NCBI GenBank assembly: GCA_030998225.1
Contig: JAPYXD010000259.1
Span: 3,286,001 to 3,350,000, forward strand
Direction of reading: 5' to 3'
Source of the DNA: Diplolepis rosae
Taxonomy: Eukaryota > Arthropoda > Insecta > Hymenoptera > Diplolepididae
Length of the DNA: 64,000 nucleotides
Part shown: positions 20,942-33,436 of the stretch, piece after piece
How the letters are laid out: every line of letters starts with the position of its first letter
Position numbering within the stretch: position 1 is the first letter of the stretch
Position numbers and translations under genes: made by a program
The notes under the pieces: model-generated
Seen by the model: only the letters and a program-made list of their open reading frames with translations
Database searches by the model: none
Told to the model about the DNA's origin: nothing

Positions 20942-23316
20942 TTTAAATAAGGCGATGCAATATAATGCTGCTTTTACGAAAACCTGAAGACAAAGTTTTA
21001 CCGCTCTTATTGTTGAGATGGGTCTCTACTGGACCTTTTTTAAGTACATAAAAGTGTAGCTAAGATTTTCTAGCTTAAAATCTGACCACATATAAATTAA
21101 AAAAACATGCAAATCCCACTAAAAATCGACATTAAAGGTAAAAATCGCGTTAGAGACATGGCAAAAAGACTCCGGAAATGACGCGTTATTGAAATTTTTA
21201 TCAACTGAAAATGAATAGTGCACGAAAAAAATACCGGAATGTCGAAAAGGTCCCTCTGAAGAGAATCGCCCTTATATATATATACGTATTTATAGCGGAG
21301 ACCGCAATGATCCAAGACGATCCAAGACGAGCCAAGGTATACACGTGGTGTGGTGAATAAAACATTTCGGTTGAATTTAAAGAAATAAAAGGCAACGAGA
21401 AAAAGAGAACGATAGGCATCCTGACGGTCCCATGGCCCGATGCCAGGCGATTATCCAATGGCAGAAGCCACAGTCTGCCTGTATTTAGCTGCGATTTTCT
21501 TATGCCATCGCTCTCGAATTTAAGCTTACATCCCTCGAACTTCTGAAGTCCCTGATTTTTTATTCAAATAAATGTTGGATTGAAATTGGCGGAAGGTTTC
21601 CATTTGAGAACATCTGGTTGAATCAGTTTCAATTCAAAACCACTCCTCCAAAAATTCCTTATTAATTCTAAACTTTTTCAGATACACATAGTAAAAAGAT
21701 TCGTAAAATTTAGAGGAAATAATACTTACAATTTGAATTTTTAGCACATTTTACAAGTTTAGTTCAATCAACAGATTTTCTGTAAGTTTCATTTAACGTC
21801 CAGTAAAATCTACAAAATAGGAAAAAATTCGAGTTTAGTAGATTTTACTGGAAGATAGATGAAATGTACAAAACGAGTTACTTGCTATGAAATTATTGTT
21901 ACAGTTATTATTTTTTAGGAATTGTAACGTAACGAGGTTATTTTGTTCAGCAAACAACGGTAACTATAATTACATTTTTTCGGTAATTTCAACGTAACTT
22001 TGAGCTACAGATATTATTAATTTTGATGCATTTAAAAATAGAATTTTATTATTTTTAAAGAGCTTATGTCAGGTTTTATATAACAAAATCAATATTGAAT
22101 TTCAGATACGTATGTTACAAATGTGCTATTTTTCGACCATTTTTCTATTATGTTCGGAAGGAAGTAAAGACATAGATATTGTTAATTTTTTTATATTCTC
22201 TGACTCATCGCAAAAATTTCCCATATACTATGGAAATATTCCTTTTTATAATGATTATTGTTCTTAAATAAGGGCGAAACTTGTTAAATTGGAAAATAAG
22301 TTTTCCTATCCTTTCAAAACGATATTTTTTATTATATCTATATTTAGGGCCTTTAAAATACACAATCTGTCATGAAATTCAGGCTATTCTTTTAATTTAC
22401 TGGAGCAAAAACAATCAATTTCTTTTGAATACAAATATTTTTCATTGTTCAATGAGCTTCACAACTGTAAGTACCGATAATAGGATAATTCTGGATTCTG
22501 GAATTTAAGCTTCCATTATTAGATATACATATAGTGCGACAAAATATTTTTTAAAAAGAATAAGGATTATTACTTTGTTCAGTAACTGTAACGGTAACTA
22601 GTTTGCTTTAAATAATTTACCCAGAAAGAAATGTTAGTCGGTTAGAACAGAATCATTTTGTTGACTGAATTTTGTTGATTTCAAACTAAATTTTCCTTTG
22701 CCTAATCAAACTTGTTTGCTTCAGTGAACCAAAGCTTTTGGTTTAACAGTTTTGTCAACGCTACAAAATATTTTGTTGATGTTACAAAATTTTTTTGTTA
22801 AATTCACGAAATAAATTAGTTTTGGTAGGATTAACAAAATTATTTTCGATAAAAAAAATTCTGTTGGATCAACTAAACATTTTTTTGTCCATATTATGAC
22901 AAAATTCTAGAGTTAAATAAATAACCATTATTATTTTTATATGACAATTAACTTTATCAATTTACTTTAATTCCTTTTAATCATACTTTTTTTGTATAAG
23001 TGGATAATCAATTTAGCTGAAACGGAACTTCCATTAGTTTCTTATCCACGTAAGATAGTCTCCATTTGCCACACCCTGACAGTAATCTTAAATGGGTGGG
23101 TGCTGATTGGAATATTATGACCTTTTTCTTCAAGACTATTTTTTTGCAATGGTTGGAAACAAATTTCCTAAGATAAGTTCACAAATTACACGATAAATAT
23201 TCACTCGTTAGCACTGATATAACATTTTTATTGTTCACACATAATTTGTGACCCTAAATTCATTTTTAATGTTAATTTATCTGAAAAAATCTTTGAACAT
23301 GTCCATGGCTTGGCAC
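20942..23316. other. region without supported gene; mixed repeats and one higher-complexity segment
   Basis: Segment 21290-21560 is less AT-rich and shows no repeat structure (contains GACGATCCAAGACGAGCC and TCCCATGGCCCGATGCC); it could be conserved non-coding DNA but no ORF is convincing. 22622-22925 is rich in ACAAAAT/ATTTTGT words like those of 27677-28962 and starts with CCCAGAAAG, probably an old TIR element. The remainder is low complexity. Confidence 0.4.
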
Positions 23317-24043
23317 TTAAGGGGGGAAATCCATGTAAAAATTTTTAAAAATCGTTTTTTTTTTTTTTTACTATAATCTGAATTGAAATCAGTTTTTTGA
23401 AGACTCAGAAGGACTATTGTATGGACCTGGGATTGCAAATTAATAGTTAAGTAACTAAAACTGGTCGTTATACTCTACTAAAACTTTAAACGCGATTATC
23501 TCGAAACTGTATTTTTAAAAACTGCTCGTGTTGTAACTCAAAAAGTTATTGACCGATTTGTCTGAAATTTTGAGAGGCTTTTCTCTACATTATTATCAGA
23601 AGGATAAACCAAAAATTTCAGATATTTCGCGTTAATAAAATACTTTTTGGGGGTTAAAAATGTCGAAAAAATAGCCCAAAATTCTAACTTATTTTTTAAA
23701 GGCTTAATTTATGTTGAATTTTATGTTTTTTTTTAGTGTTATAGGTTTATCCTTCCCGTTAATATTTTATAAAAAGAAAGAAATTCAATTTGTTTGTTTC
23801 AGACCAATGGCTAATGTGTGATAAATAGAGCAATTTTGGACCTCGCGCCGAAGACGACAGACGAAAAATTATCCTGAGCCGCCATTTTGGAAGGAAATAA
23901 AAAAATAAAAATTTGTTTGTACTTTAGAAAGGTTAAATAAAGTTATGTTAAAAATTTAAAACAATAAAATTATTTTATCCCCTTCAAAAACATTTTTAAA
24001 ATATGACTGATTTTGAGGCGTTTACATGGACTTCCCCCCTTAA
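23317..24043. mobile_element. 727-base TTAA element (GGGGGGAAATCCATGTAAA ends)
   Basis: TTAAGGGGGGAAATCCATGT at the left faces ACATGGACTTCCCCCCTTAA at the right. TTAA on both sides. The terminal repeat differs from that of 932-1454 at few positions, so these are related subfamilies. No ORF. Confidence 0.75.
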
Positions 24044-24184
24044 GATGATATTTCAATAATACGAGCTTCAGTCCGGGCTAAACCCTGGCATCTAGAACCG
24101 AGCTAGTGCTTGCCAGGACCGTGCCTGGTCTAAGCCATGGTGAAAGTAACTTTTGAAGAAAATTGATGAACATATTTACTAAGG

Positions 24185-24500
24185 GGTTTTTTGGGTCGCT
24201 GATTACGAATTCAACATCAGATTTTTAAAATTTAAGATGGCGGATCCAATATGCCGGCCACCGAAGTGTTACTTTTCATTAATATTCTTGAAAAATAACG
24301 TTCCGATGTCCGCCATATTGGATCCACCATTTTTGATTTTGAAAATCTGACGTCGGATTCGTAATCAGCGACTCAAAAAGCCTCTTGGTAAATATTTTCA
24401 TCAATATCCTTGAAAAATAACGTTCCAATGTCCGCCAGTTGGATCCGCCATCTTGGATTTTGAAAATCTAACGTCAAATCTCAAATTATTATCTTGGATA
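24185..24500. repeat. inverted and direct repeats around GATGGCGGATCC
   Basis: The block GTCGCTGATTACGAATTC...GATGGCGGATCC is inverted at about 24315-24385 (GGATCCACC...GGATTCGTAATCAGCGAC). The following AATAACGTTCCGATGTCCGCCA block is repeated directly at about 24399-24437. The CGCTGATTACGAAT word links it to the foldback family at 6728, 32505 and 54125. Confidence 0.6.
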
Positions 24501-25689
24501 GATTCTTCAAAAATGAATTTTTTCGAAAAAAGTACAATTTTTTTCAGTTTTTTTATTTATAAATCTAATATTATTAGCAATTCTGCTAATTTGACTCTAT
24601 ATTTATGTTATTTCAACACTTAAATATCTGAAAATAGCAAAAAACCAGATCTGAATATATTAAAAAGTATTCGAATAGCAAACAAACAAAAATTGAGGTG
24701 GTAACGTGGGTTACCACCATGCTTCAAAGGGTTAATTTAATAGAAAGTGACTAAATAAATTTTTCAGATTTTAATTTCATTGGATGCCCATCCAAGATCC
24801 CAGAAATACATAAATTAGCGGGAGGTTATACTTTTTTAAGAAATGCGAGTTTATGAACTCGCATGAAACGAGATGTATACAAAGCATAGAATGGAAGTTT
24901 TGAACAAGTTTACTCATTGAAAAACGTGCTTTCTCCAATACTCCCTACCAACATTACTAACTATAAAAAACTTCGTTTCCTTTTTTCATTTCCTCGACAT
25001 TATTCTCGTAAAAGCAGAATAAAAACGAGAAGAGGGAATCCAGGGATGAATTTTCGATTCAGAAAGTCATACATTATCAATTTTTTCGAAATATGCTTTA
25101 AAATATCAAAAAGAAGGAAAGAAGATCTTCAAAAATCGAGGCTTCTTGCATAAAAAAACCGCAGGAATAAAAATGCGATAAAGTTTTAAAAGTCTTTTAT
25201 GTTAACTACTGAGTAATATAAATGCCGTAAACTTTTATAGCTTTTAACAGTTTAGTGATAATTACTTTTTTTACGATTTAATATTTTTCAATCATAGCAT
25301 AAGGCGAAAAAGAGTTGTGTTGACAAATAAATAAGTAGAATGGAAAGGTTAAGAAGTATAATGATGAATAACTTGTAAACGGAAAGTAATAGGGTCGTTA
25401 TGAATTGAATAGGGGAGTTAATAAAGCGGAGGAACATTATACTCGAGAGCAATCGGCGCTCATTTAAGAATAGATATTTGCTTCGAGTTACTTCTGTATA
25501 TTTTTGCGGAGATTAGTACGTAAACTTCAGATCAATCACAAGAAAGATGCCATCGAGATTTTACGTAGGGATTTCAAAAACGACAAGTTTGCATCGCTTC
25601 TCAACTCAGTTTCATTTTTAGCGTAAATGATAATGTCAATTTTTTTCTACTGAAAAATTTTGGTTATAGCACAGATGTAAATTTAATAC
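24501..25689. other. AT-rich stretch with one weak coding-like fragment
   Basis: No gene supported. A short open frame near 25520-25624 (contains NHKKDAIEILRRDFKND, ends TAA) reads like protein, but it is only about 40 codons and lacks identifiable splice sites. The ORF at 24917-25153 shows no motif. Confidence 0.35.
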
Positions 25690-27245
25690 TGGCGTGGTAC
25701 CATTGCAGTACCGTCGTCGGATTTCTGGTACTGACAGGGTACTGGTACAATATCGGCATGGATACTGGCATAGTACTGGTTAGATCCCTAATTATAACTC
25801 GCCTGGGAGCTGGCTGTCAGTACTGAACTGGTACTTGAAAATAATACTGGTCCAGTGCTAACAGTCGGTACTGTCATAGTACTGCCTAGACCCCTAATTA
25901 AACCTTTTCTGGGCATTGGCAGTCAGTACTGGTCCTGTAGTTAAAAAGTAGTACTGGTCTAGTACTATCAGCCGGTACTGGCTAGACCTCTAATGATAAC
26001 TCGGCTGGGAATTAGCAGCCAGTACTGGACTGGTACTTGAAAGCAGTACTGTACCAATAATATCAGCCGGCGGTACTAGCTAAACACCTAATGATAACTC
26101 GACTGGGAGCTGTCAGTCAGTACTGGGCTGGTAGTGTCTAGAATCCTAATTAAACCTTGGCTAGGAGTTGGCAGTCAGTACTGGTCCTGTATTTAAAATT
26201 AGTACTGGTCCAGTACTATCAGTTGGTACTGGCATAGTACTGGCTATACTCTTAATTATAACTCGGATAGGAATTGGCAGTCAGTACTGGGCTGATACTT
26301 GGCAGTCAGTACTGAGCTGGTACTTGAAAGCAGTACTGGGCTGGTACTTGAAAGCAGTACTGGACAGATAATATCAGACGGCGGTACTAGTTAAACACCT
26401 AATGATAAACTCGACTGGGAGTTGGTAGTCAGTACTGGGCTGGTACTTGAAAGGAGTACTGGTCCAGTACCTTCTCTGGGCATTGGCAGTCAGTACTGGT
26501 CCTGTAGTTAAAAAGTAGTACTGGTCTAGTACTATCAGCCTGTACTGGCTAGACCTCTAATGATATCTCGGCTGGGAATTGGCAACCAGTACTACCCTGG
26601 TACTTAAAAGCAGTACTGGTCCAGTACTATTAGCCGGCGTTTCTAGGTAGAAACCTAATGATAAACTCGACTGGGAGTTGGCAGTCAGTACTTGGCTGGT
26701 ACTTGAAAGGAGTACTCGTCCAGTGCTATCATTCGGTATTGGCATAGTACTGCCTAGAGCCCTAATTAAACCTTCTCTGGGCGTTGGAAGACAGTACTGG
26801 TCCTGTAGTTAAAAAGTAGTACTGGTCTAGTACTATCAGCCGGTACTAGCTAGACCTCTAATGATAACTCGGCTGGGAATTGGCAGCCAGTACTGGTGTG
26901 GTACTTGAAAGCAGTACTGGACCGATAATATCAGCCAGCGGTACTAGCTGAACACCTAATGATAACGCGATTGGGAGTTGGCAGCCAGTACTAGGCTGGT
27001 ACTTGAAAGGAGTACTGATCCAGTGCTATCAGTCGGTACTGCCATAGTACTGTCTAGACTGCTAATTAAACCTCGGCTGGGAGTCGGCAGTCAGTACTGG
27101 TCCAGTACTATCAGACGGTACTGGCTGGACCCCTAATGATAACATGGCAAGGAATTGGGAGCCAGTACTGGACTAGAACTTGAAAGGAGTACTGATCCGG
27201 TACTATAAGCCAGTACTGGCATAGTAGTGGGTAGATCCCTAATTA
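25690..27245. repeat. CCAGTACTGG minisatellite array, about 100-base units
   Basis: About 14 irregular units, 60-120 bases each, built from CAGTACTGGTCCAGTACTAT, CGGTACTGGCATAGTACTGG and a separator such as CTAATGATAACTCGGCTGGG. CCAGTACTGG is itself a 10-base palindrome, so the array can form many alternative hairpins. The left edge (TACTGGCGTGGTACCATTGC) matches the edges of the arrays at 36536-36895 and 50165-50850. Frames reading through it are repeats, not genes. Confidence 0.85.
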
Positions 27246-27247
27246 AA

Positions 27248-27345
27248 CCTCGAATGGGCGGAACGTATTTTAACGCGCGAGCGAGTCGCGCCTCACTCTT
27301 GCGTCAAAATACGCCTTCCCGCACTTGATACGAAATATACTATTT
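27248..27345. repeat. fragment of the GTGCGG MITE family
   Basis: GAACGTATTTTAACGCGCGAG...AAATACGCCTTCCCGCACTT and then GATACGAAATATACTATT, as at the right ends of 4893-5132 and 31201-31803. It forms a short hairpin. Confidence 0.65.
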
Positions 27346-28192
27346 TCAATCCTGTCTGTCGTTGTCGTTGTCTGTGGATATAATAACTTTCGAAAGAGTC
27401 AGATTGAGATGGGCTTCGATACACTTTATCAGAGGCCAAAAAGTAAGGACAAGTTCGTTAAGACGTCATATCCGTCAAAAATTTCAAAAATTAGATCATT
27501 TTTGGCATCTTTGAAAATTACTATTTCAAAAAATCCAATATTATTATACAAGATTGTTTACTAGAAAAAGTTCTACAAATTTACATTTGCACAATTTTTA
27601 AGAAGTATATTTTTTTTCGATTTTAGAAAAATACTTTTGAGAATAAAAAATTCGATTTTTCAACCAAAGTATACGTACTGAGAAAACAGTTTGGTAGTGC
27701 CAACAAAAATTTGGTTGTCGCAATAAAAAAATTTGTTTGATATACAGCTGACAAAATGTTTTGTTGGACCAACCAAATTTTTTTGTTGAATTTTAGTTTC
27801 ACTCAACCAAATAATTTTGTAGTGATAACAAAAGTGTTTTGTTAGTATGACAAAACTTGTTGTTGATTCAACAAAATTATTTTGTTCCAAGAAAAAAATT
27901 ATTTTGTTGAAGGAAATCCATAATTTTGTTAAATTAGCAATATTTTTTGCACAGATAAAACATATTTCTGTGCACGGAAAGAGAAATATAAATTTCCGAG
28001 GTTATTCGAATCTACAAATCATAAAAGTAGAAAAAAAGTCAACTATATGTATCATTATTTACATTGTTAAAATTTTCTGAACAATTTCTGGTAAGATTTT
28101 TAACAATCACTTTGCAAGACTCTGCCATATTGATTTTAATCCCAAAATAAAAGTGAAAAATGATAAATGAATATTTTTGATTAAATGCACTA

Positions 28193-28217
28193 TTAGGGTT
28201 AGATTAGGGTTAGATTT
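28193..28217 (+). repeat. two copies of TTAGGGTTAGA
   Basis: An 11-base unit repeated twice, overlapping the intron start after the minus-strand exon at 28220-28289. It resembles telomeric TTAGGG but is short and probably incidental. Confidence 0.6.
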
Positions 28218-28219
28218 AC

Positions 28220-28289
28220 CTTTGAAGGCATTTATCAGGCCTGGTAAGCCCCATTCCTCCAAGAGTTGCTGCACTTTTAAGTCAGACAT
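28220..28289 (-). CDS. SAM-domain-like first coding exon inside a TIR element
   Basis: ATG at 28289 opens MSDLKVQQLLEEWGLPGLIN and continues AFK before a good donor AAAG|GTAAAT at 28220/28219. The pattern LLxEWGLxxLIxxFK is the first helix pair of a SAM domain as found at the start of many insect transposon-associated proteins; SAM domains mediate protein-protein contacts. The downstream exons are not found within the element, and reading through the donor gives KSNPNLTLIVHLIK and no SAM continuation. The domain is therefore truncated at about one third of its usual 65 residues unless spliced to something outside the element. Confidence 0.45.
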
Positions 28290-28962
28290 CAATAAATATG
28301 AAGTCGCGTATTCGTTTAAATTAAATTTCGGTGAACGGCGAAAATGAAGACATGTGGTTTCTCGGTAAAGTTTGCTACATCGAATCAAACAAAAGAGCCG
28401 CGTGACCAGACCTGTGTATCGAGGAAATGAAATATGTCACCAGAGTTCAGGTGTCGCTAGTAGTAACTTTGCACTGTCAAAGCACGTAAAACATGGAAAA
28501 TAAGACAATAATATGAAAACAGTTTAACTACTAGTTTAAAATAATTTTTACTCTGTAACATGGTTTGTTTAGAGATTAATTTGCCACTTTTTCGTATTTT
28601 TTCTATGCATTATGTGGTCTAGCAGAACATAATTAATACTAGCGCCACCTTACGCCCTAGTTTAACTCTCATAACATATTTTATGAAGAGGAAAGATAGG
28701 ATGATGTGCCGGTTGCGTGCGACGCGAACGAAATACTGATATAAACAAAACAATACACATGAGTGGTAATACATTTTGTCGGGGCAACCAAATTATTTAG
28801 GTGGTTTAACCAAGGCATTCAATCAAATTATTTGTTCGAACCAAATATATTTTTTGGTAACATTAACCATTCTTTTTGTAATGCCAACCAAATTTTGGTA
28901 TTGACAACAAAATCTGTTTAACAAAACTATTTTGTTGCGGTGACATTATTTTTTCTCTCAGT

Positions 28963-29660
28963 GCGGGATATGGAAAAAACGTTAGGATGCGAAATTTTTT
29001 GCTTAAATAAGTTCTACGCATTTATCTTATATATGATTTAAAATCATCAGTGAATGCAAATTTGGAAAATTTATTTCAGCAAACAATTTCCCAATATGAC
29101 TTTTTTTCTATATCTCAAATATTTTGGTTAAAAAATAGCAATTTTTATTTTAAATATTATTTTTAAAAACTAAAACGTGAAATATGCATCTTATCAAAAA
29201 ATGTGCGGATGAAAATTTGTAGAACTTATTTGAGTAAACAATTTTGCATTATAACATTTTTTTCCATATCTCGCATATTTTAGATAAAAAAGTGATTTTT
29301 TCTTTATCAAAACGAAAAATACACATTTTATCAAAAAATGTCTGGATAAAAATTTGTATACCTTATTTAAGCAAAAAATTCTGCAATAATTAGAATTTTT
29401 CATTTCCAAAAGTGTTTTTTTAAATAAAAACAAAAGATATTAATCTCATCATAAAATATGTAAATGTTTTTTCGTATCTTGTATATTTTGACTGAAAAAT
29501 TGATTTTTATTATTGATTTTTTTTAGGTTTTTAAAATACTGTAACTTTTATAATTTTGGTTTAATTGAATGTAAAAAGTCATAATGGGAAAATTTTTGCT
29601 AAGGTAAGTTTTACAAATTGGCATTCACAATTTTTTAAAATTATATATAATACTATATAT
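28963..29660. repeat. loosely tandem AT-rich repeats (TTTTTTCGTATCTCGCATATTTT)
   Basis: About five degenerate units of roughly 110-150 bases, each with a variant of CATATCTCGCATATTTT, an A-rich tract and AAATTTGTAGAACTTATTT. The same units occur at 42480-43100, 44200-44520 and about 62105-62180. Open frames here (such as 29194-29433) are incidental. Confidence 0.6.
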
Positions 29661-31195
29661 AATATATAATAATTTTTTTTTCTTAAATAACATTTTTGTT
29701 AAATACAAATTTCTAAAATAACAATCGTTCCATTTTTGTGATTAATTTAGGTGCTAGTTAGTATAAGAATAAAATGTCTCGTAATACTAATATTAAGAGT
29801 GATGAAAACCTAAAATATTAAATTCTTTAATATTGACAAAATACGAGGCTCTCAATTACTTTTTCTTACCCTAATTGGAATCCAGATCCAGAACCTCAAG
29901 AAAAAAATTAATCAAACATTTTTTATGGTTATTTTTATCGTTTTAATCAATTCTTAGTTAAAAAGTTAAATAAACATTGACGAAAATAAATATTCCACAT
30001 TACTAATTTTTTTTTTGCATAATCTCCGAACTAATCAGTGTAATAGCCACTTGACAATTTTTCAAGATAATATTTTCAAAAAAAAACATTCTTCAACTTG
30101 TAAAAAATTATTCGTTTATTAAAAATATAAGTGAAACTCAAATCAAATGAATGAACGCATGGGAAAAACTTCGCGAACAATGTGTCAAGAAAAAAATATA
30201 ATTTTGAGTGTCACTACAATTTTTGAAGCAAAATATTTGTTTGAACCATCATTGTTTTTTCAATTAACTAAATAGTTTAAACAGAACGAAGTAAATTATA
30301 TTGTTCTGCTTGATTAAAATCTGGATTTTTATTAATGCAAAAATAATAAAATAAAACATTTTTATTTCCGGTATCGCTTTTACGTCATGAGCCAGCAATT
30401 TTATTTTCTGTTTCTAATAAATTTCTTATTCAATCGATGATCTTTCCCTTTTCTTGGGAATAAAGTAACTTAGAATTGATTTTGATGTGAATGACAGCTC
30501 TTTTTGATAAATATAGCCTAGATGGATTTTTTCTCATTTTTTCTCATTTTTGATGTTAGGATAATGACCTACATTAGGAATAGTTTTAACTAGTAACATA
30601 TTCCTAGTCTCGTTAACCAATCCAGAGAGCTGTCGTTCAAATATTCATCGCGGATTTCCTATTTACCTAACGAGAAGCGCCTAATGGACCGATAAAATTT
30701 GTGGTACGGATAGTTTCCGCATTCTAGGCATCTCACGAAGTTTCATAGTATGAGACACGAAAATCTTCCACTCGTTGGATTCTGTTCATAGTTGACGTAG
30801 ATGGAGGGAAAAATTGAAAAAGGATTTCTCGTACCGGAGCCAAACCGCGATCGATCGATCCACATTGGATGCATCAGTTAATCGCGAACTTTGCGGGGAA
30901 TCAATCACGAATAGCAGATACAGGTCCTAATTAAGCGGACCTAGAAAGGAGGCTACCAAATTAAACACTCCTCCTCACGATTGACTTTTTGCTTGCTTGC
31001 TTCGCTTATTTCTTCCTTCCACCAATTGAAATCTCACAAAAGTCTCCAGACAATTATGCATCGTCTCAACGTTAAGGGGATCGGCCACCTTCAATTATTT
31101 GGTATATTTTTTATTTTTATTTTGACATTTTCCAAAAATGTTATTTTTTTTCTCTATAATTTCCTGAGTATGTGTGTACATTTTCAGGGCAATGT
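29661..31195. other. AT-rich DNA followed by a higher-complexity non-coding segment
   Basis: 29661-30640 shows no structure. 30640-31050 is clearly less repetitive (GATCGATCGATCCACATTGG, GCATCAGTTAATCGCGAAC, CCTAATTAAGCGGACC) and contains homeodomain-like TAAT cores. It has no convincing exon and could be conserved regulatory DNA; this is inference from composition only. Confidence 0.35.
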
Positions 31196-31200
31196 GATTT

Positions 31201-31803
31201 TTTTGTCGGCCGTACACTGAAAGTTGGCCTTGTTAGTGTTATTTTGAGGGCGAAAAGTTGATTTTCCCGCACTAGTGCTGTAAAATTTTAAGTGTGCGAA
31301 AAATTAAAACATACTTAAAATTTTACCGCACTAGTGTGGGAAAATCACCATTCCGCACTCAAAACGACACCAACTCGGCTAACTTTCGGTATACAGCGAA
31401 CAAAAAATATCGTTCATATTACGTGCGGAACGTATTTTAACGAACCGGCGAGTCGCTCTTGCGATAAAATACGCCTTTTCGCACTCGATACGACATAAAC
31501 TATTTTGTCTGCCGTACACCGAAATTTAGACTTCTCGGTGTCGTTTTGCGTGCGGAAAGTTGATTTTCCCGCACTCGTGCGGGAAAATTGTAAGTGCACA
31601 AAAAATTAGGATATACTTAAAATACTTAAATATTATACTTAATACTTAAAATTTTACCGCACTAGTGCGGGAAAATCAACTCACCGCACGCAAAAGGATA
31701 TCGACTCGGCTAACTTTTTGTATACAGCTAACAAAAAATATCGTTCGTATTAAGTGCGGAACGTATTTTAACGCGCCTTTCCGCACTTGATACGAAATAT
31801 ACT
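31201..31803. repeat. tandem dimer of the GTGCGG MITE family
   Basis: Two head-to-tail copies of about 301 bases start at 31201 (TTTGTCGGCCGTACACTGAA) and 31502 (TTTGTCTGCCGTACACCGAA). Each has internal inverted blocks around GATTTTCCCGCACTAGTGC and ends with GTGCGGAACGTATTTTAACG. The right copy ends GATACGAAATATACTATT, as in the other family members. Confidence 0.75.
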
Positions 31804-32504
31804 ATTTTATTCTTGAAAAAATAAATAAAATTACAAGTTACTACGATTTACGAATAACGCGTTTTTAGCGAAAATGATCTCTTTACACAAAATAGTTTGT
31901 TTATTTACTAATATTTATGAATTATATAGAAAATAGTATATAACAAGTATTCCTATAAAATCACAACATATATATATTGTCTTAATGTATATACATATAT
32001 GATTTAGTATAAAGGCTTCACTACAAGACTTTACTTTTAACTCCGTTTTCCGCAAGTTGTGATTTTCCGTGTTTGTTGCAATATATGTTTAAATAACATC
32101 TAAAGTATTAGACACAGTATAAGTCATTGAAATTTTTACCACTTATTCTTTGTTATATTATCAATATTTTTGGACATGGAAAGCACTCTAGCTAAAAAAA
32201 TAACTACAAAGTTTTTTTTTTATTTTGGGATATTTTTTAAAAATTTAATTTTACTTGTAACTTTTTTAGACATATTACCTTATTTTCCATACCCAGAAAG
32301 TTGTTACACATTGTAAGGAACAAAATAAAAAAAGAACCATGACAATTCGTTAAAAAACATAAAAGTTATACAATGTATAATTTGCAATATCTGTACAGTG
32401 AATTTTAATTATATCATAAAAAAGTTTTAATTTGTATTGTAAAAAATATCCGGAATTTTCTTAAACTTTTTTCACACTAAGAATTATGTATTCTTAGAGA
32501 ATGG
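31804..32504. other. AT-rich stretch without supported gene
   Basis: Only low-complexity sequence; no inverted repeats or coding-like frame noticed. Confidence 0.5.
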
Positions 32505-33436
32505 TAACTATACCCACGTATTTTGAGCTGCTGATTAAGAATGAGATGATTAAAATACCCGCAAATTTGATTTTCAAACTAAAAAAAAAAAAATTTTTCA
32601 AACAGTTTTTTCATTTTATGCCGATAACTATTGATTTAGGAAAAAAATATTTCTCGCAAAAGTTGTAGCGGATGAAAAGATCTATCTTTAATGTTCCACT
32701 CATTTTTTCCCTAGATCTATTATTTTTCGAGAAAAATGAGTTTTACACAAAAAAAAAAAAAACTGCTAAAACCCATCAAGGGTGTGGTAACGAATTGGTG
32801 AACCTTCCAATTTCCATCAATTTCCGCATATTTACGCATTTTGTCGCGCTGATTACGAATATAATGGAGAAAATTTCCGACTAGTTGATTTTCATGGTGA
32901 AACCATAAAAAACCATAAAAATCATGATTGTTTGCGTTTATCTCAACCAGTATGCAAAATTTCGTAAAATGTTCCACATATAACTTGTAGACCTTATCGA
33001 GATACATATTTTTTGTTACATGCATTTTTTTCTACAATTGATAGTTTCCGAGAAAATCAGCAATAGATTTGATATTGAATTTCATTTAATAGGGGATGAT
33101 TTTAATTGAGGAAAACTCCCCATCGTGTGCCTGTCTATTTGATTTCATTTAATCTCATTTTTCTCGAAAAATAATGATTTTAGGGCAAAACTGTAAGGCA
33201 CTTTAAAAATAGATCTTTTCATCCACTACAACTTTTGTAGGAAATTTTTTTTTCCTAGATCAATATTTATCGAATTAAAATGAAAAAACTTGTTAAAAAA
33301 CATTTTATTTTATTTTTCACCTTGAAAATCAAATCTGCGAGTATTTTCATCATCATATTCGTTATTAGCGCCTCAAAATACATCGGTATTGTGAGTTTCA
33401 AATTAATAGGAGGTAAGTCTTTTTCGGAAGTTTATC
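32505..33436. mobile_element. foldback element of the GATTACGAAT family
   Basis: CCCACGTATTTTGAGCTGCTG at the left faces CGCCTCAAAATACATCGG at the right. Both arms run inward for about 250 bases (GAAAAGATCTATCTTTAATG against AAAATAGATCTTTTCATCC). The middle contains CGCGCTGATTACGAATATAA and CATGGTGAAACC, shared with 6728-8172, and the copies are closely similar. No gene. Confidence 0.65.

Larger units (their letters stand above)
27677..28962. mobile_element. TIR element with ACTGAGARAA ends and an exon inside
   Basis: ACTGAGAAAACAG at 27677 faces TTTTTTCTCTCAGT at 28962. Sub-terminal DNA on both sides is dense in ACAAAAT/ATTTTGT and CCAA(A)TTTGGT words in both orientations (27690-27960 and 28770-28940). 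The interior holds the first exon of a SAM-domain-like gene on the minus strand and two copies of TTAGGGTTAGA. No transposase and no target duplication seen. Confidence 0.55.

Noticed and set aside
26168..26745. Frames with repeating STGPVL-type peptides (also at 50606-50791)
   Set aside because: They are translations of the CCAGTACTGG minisatellite, not silk-like or structural protein genes.
28193..28217. TTAGGG-like telomeric repeat
   Set aside because: Only two imperfect 11-base units at an intron start; insect telomeres are usually TTAGG and no array is present.
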